The notes beneath the pieces were generated by a model that made no database searches, was not told the origin of the DNA, and saw only the letters and a program-made list of their open reading frames with translations. A DNA stretch of 34,719 bases from Candidatus Babeliales bacterium (GTDB taxonomy: Bacteria > Babelota > Babeliae > Babelales > Chromulinivoraceae): contig JAGOSF010000005.1 in the NCBI GenBank assembly GCA_018062405.1, positions 1 through 34,719 of the forward strand, given 5' to 3'. Below, one piece after another: positions 33,275 through 34,719 of the stretch; within the stretch, counting starts at the first letter, position 1; every line of letters begins with the position of its first letter. Made by a program: the position numbers and the translations under genes.

Positions 33275-33901
33275 ATGAGAAGTTCAAAATCTAAAAAAAC
33301 AATAAGAGCAGCAGTATTTTCTTCTGGAGAGCTTTGTATTCTTGATTCATTTGCTATGTTTAAAAATAAGCATTTAGTAGATTCGATTAAAACAAGTACT
33401 GATCGTATTAGTTTTTCAATCCCTGAATATAATTTGATTGCAAGACTTCAAGATGATAATAGTTTTAACGTTCAATTCAATGAAGGTAGCTATATTATCA
33501 AAGTCGAGCAAAAAGCGACAAATCTTGGTAATGCTTATTACTTTTTCTTTCATTGTCCTGAATGTTCTACAAGAGCTAGAAAGTTATATTGTATAAAAGG
33601 TAGATATCTATGTAGAAAGTGTGGGCATCTTGGATATTATTCTCAAAAGCTTAACTTTTATGACCGACTTTTGTATATGCAAGCTAAGATTAAAGCTACT
33701 TTAAAATCAAAGGGTGGTTCTCTTGATAGAAAACCACCTTGGATGAAACGACATACGTTTGAACGATTAAAATTGCAAGAGCAAATCTATGAGGCAACAT
33801 ATTATTATGCTGCTGAGTTAGAGTTTGCAAGACAAATTGGTGGTAATCCACCTAGATTTGAAGATATTCTTACAGAAATGCGCTTAAGAACAATGTTCTA
33901 A
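33275..33901 (+). CDS. Mobile-element zinc-ribbon protein
   Basis: The 208-residue protein has a zinc ribbon (FHCPECSTRARKLYC, then YLCRKCGHLGYYSQ; C-x2-C and C-x2-C about 20 apart). It is followed by a basic helix and PPWMKRHTFERL. This pattern, with CxxCxxRxxxLY, CRxCxxLxYxSQ and KPxxMxxxTxxRL, is known to me from uncharacterised proteins of proteobacterial prophages and genomic islands. GGAG stands six bases before the start. It may bind nucleic acid (inference). It ends three bases from the convergent primase gene. Confidence 0.75.
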   Translation: MRSSKSKKTIRAAVFSSGELCILDSFAMFKNKHLVDSIKTSTDRISFSIPEYNLIARLQDDNSFNVQFNEGSYIIKVEQKATNLGNAYYFFFHCPECSTRARKLYCIKGRYLCRKCGHLGYYSQKLNFYDRLLYMQAKIKATLKSKGGSLDRKPPWMKRHTFERLKLQEQIYEATYYYAAELEFARQIGGNPPRFEDILTEMRLRTMF

Positions 33902-33904
33902 GGT

Positions 33905-34719
33905 TTAATTAAGACTATTATTCACCTCTATAAGTTTTTTCATTAATTGAATTGCATCTTGAATTTCTCTTGTTTTTGCTCGAGGTGAATTTGAGCCAAG
34001 CAATAGTTCTTGGATAAGCGTTTCGTATGAAGACCGATTTATTTGAGGTTGATTGATATGCGCAAACATCCAATCGATAAGAATCTGATCTTCAAGGCTC
34101 CATGGTTGAGGTATGTTGAGATCAAACTGCATTGATACTGGTATTTTAGATATGATCCACAATCGTAAGTTAAGCTCCTGTTCTATGGCATTGCCTATGT
34201 CTTTTCCTTTTTCTGTTGGGCAGGGTTGAGCGTGAGGGTATAGTCTTTGCCAACGATTGAACATTTCCACTCCTGCATTATCATTGTCATAACAAATAAG
34301 TAAGAGATTTTTCTTTTGGGCCAAATAATCTGTTACAGTGTCAGGATTTTTTAAACAACCTCCAACGGCTATAATCACTGCAAGATCTTGCACAGAATGA
34401 TGTAGTGCATAAGCATCCAATTCAGATTCAACCACAATCATGATTGGTTTTTTCTTGTTACCAATAATATTTAATCCACTCATGCTTCCAGATATAATGA
34501 CATATTTAGGAAGCGTATCGTTTTCATGCCACTTAGTTCGTCTAATCTTTAATCGCACGACTTTATTATGTTCAATGACAGGAATCATGATACCTGCAGG
34601 AATCCAGATCTTTTCTTTATCTTGGCCCCAAATCTCACCGTTTTGATTATTGTCATAAAGCGTTAACCCAATTTTATATTGTTTAATAGCTTCCAGTGGT
34701 AAACCTCGCTTGGTGAGTT
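33905..34719 (-). CDS. Toprim-domain primase of the element (partial)
   Basis: The gene is open to the window edge; about 270 C-terminal residues are visible, so ATG 34588 is not its start. The visible part begins with LTKRGLPLEAI and WIPAGIMIPV, then KVVRLKIRR, typical of element and P4-type primases after the zinc domain. The Toprim core follows: VVESELDA with the Glu, VGGCLKNPD, and the Asp pair in ICYDNDNAG. The tail is helical. It probably makes primers for element replication. A CHC2 zinc domain would be expected beyond the window. Confidence 0.88.
   Translation of the reverse strand, partial: LTKRGLPLEAIKQYKIGLTLYDNNQNGEIWGQDKEKIWIPAGIMIPVIEHNKVVRLKIRRTKWHENDTLPKYVIISGSMSGLNIIGNKKKPIMIVVESELDAYALHHSVQDLAVIIAVGGCLKNPDTVTDYLAQKKNLLLICYDNDNAGVEMFNRWQRLYPHAQPCPTEKGKDIGNAIEQELNLRLWIISKIPVSMQFDLNIPQPWSLEDQILIDWMFAHINQPQINRSSYETLIQELLLGSNSPRAKTREIQDAIQLMKKLIEVNNSLN

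Larger units (their letters stand above)
28896..34719. mobile_element. Integrated element in tRNA-Arg, left end visible, right end beyond the window
   Basis: The element starts at the 3' end of tRNA-Arg. The order is: integrase gene pointing to the tRNA, a ribbon-helix-helix-like gene, cargo genes for exported and membrane proteins, a zinc-ribbon protein, and a Toprim primase gene pointing back toward the integrase. No capsid or conjugation gene is seen. This fits a satellite or small integrative element (inference). The second att copy must lie past 34719. Confidence 0.75.

Overview
The window is AT-rich bacterial DNA with a few housekeeping genes (uvrA, mutS, rplU, a single-chain glycyl-tRNA synthetase, a TrkH/TrkA potassium uptake pair, an HtrA protease and a TlyA-type methyltransferase). 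Between them lie many small lineage-specific genes for exported or membrane proteins. Isolated housekeeping genes, many paralogous short secreted proteins, DUF4143-type ATPases, degraded transposase pieces and an ATAD3-like AAA protein suggest an obligate intracellular bacterium, perhaps Candidatus Dependentiae (TM6). That assignment is inference; no marker here proves it.

Layout. 1-2820: a paralogous family of membrane proteins (two intact on the minus strand, one frameshifted relic on the plus strand) with an IS200-type transposase stub between the intact two, then a small secreted protein. 2820-8470: a cassette-like accessory region. Unrelated genes (an AAA_14/DUF4143 ATPase, a two-domain duplicated protein, a tail-anchored protein, three cysteine-bearing secreted proteins) alternate with repeated units made of a terminator hairpin, a palindrome and a relic C-terminal reading frame. 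Two repeat copies abut the 3' ends of tRNA-Pro and tRNA-His. 8960-15860: uvrA (without the insertion domain) and mutS, with two low-complexity exported proteins between them. 15960-19950: two convergent arrays of small exported proteins, three on the plus strand and five on the minus strand, meeting at one bidirectional terminator. 20170-28700: rplU, the ATAD3-like AAA protein, trkH-trkA, glyS, htrA overlapping tlyA, and a small secreted protein. 28834-end: tRNA-Arg(UCG) carrying an integrated element. The element has a serine recombinase whose stop codon lies inside the tRNA gene, a ribbon-helix-helix-like protein, exported and membrane cargo, a zinc-ribbon protein and a Toprim primase gene that runs off the window. 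Its far end is not visible.

The most interesting items are the ATAD3-like membrane AAA ATPase with exact 17-residue repeats, the repeat and relic cassette region next to the two tRNA genes, the UvrA without its insertion domain, the five-gene exported paralog array, and the tRNA-Arg-integrated element.
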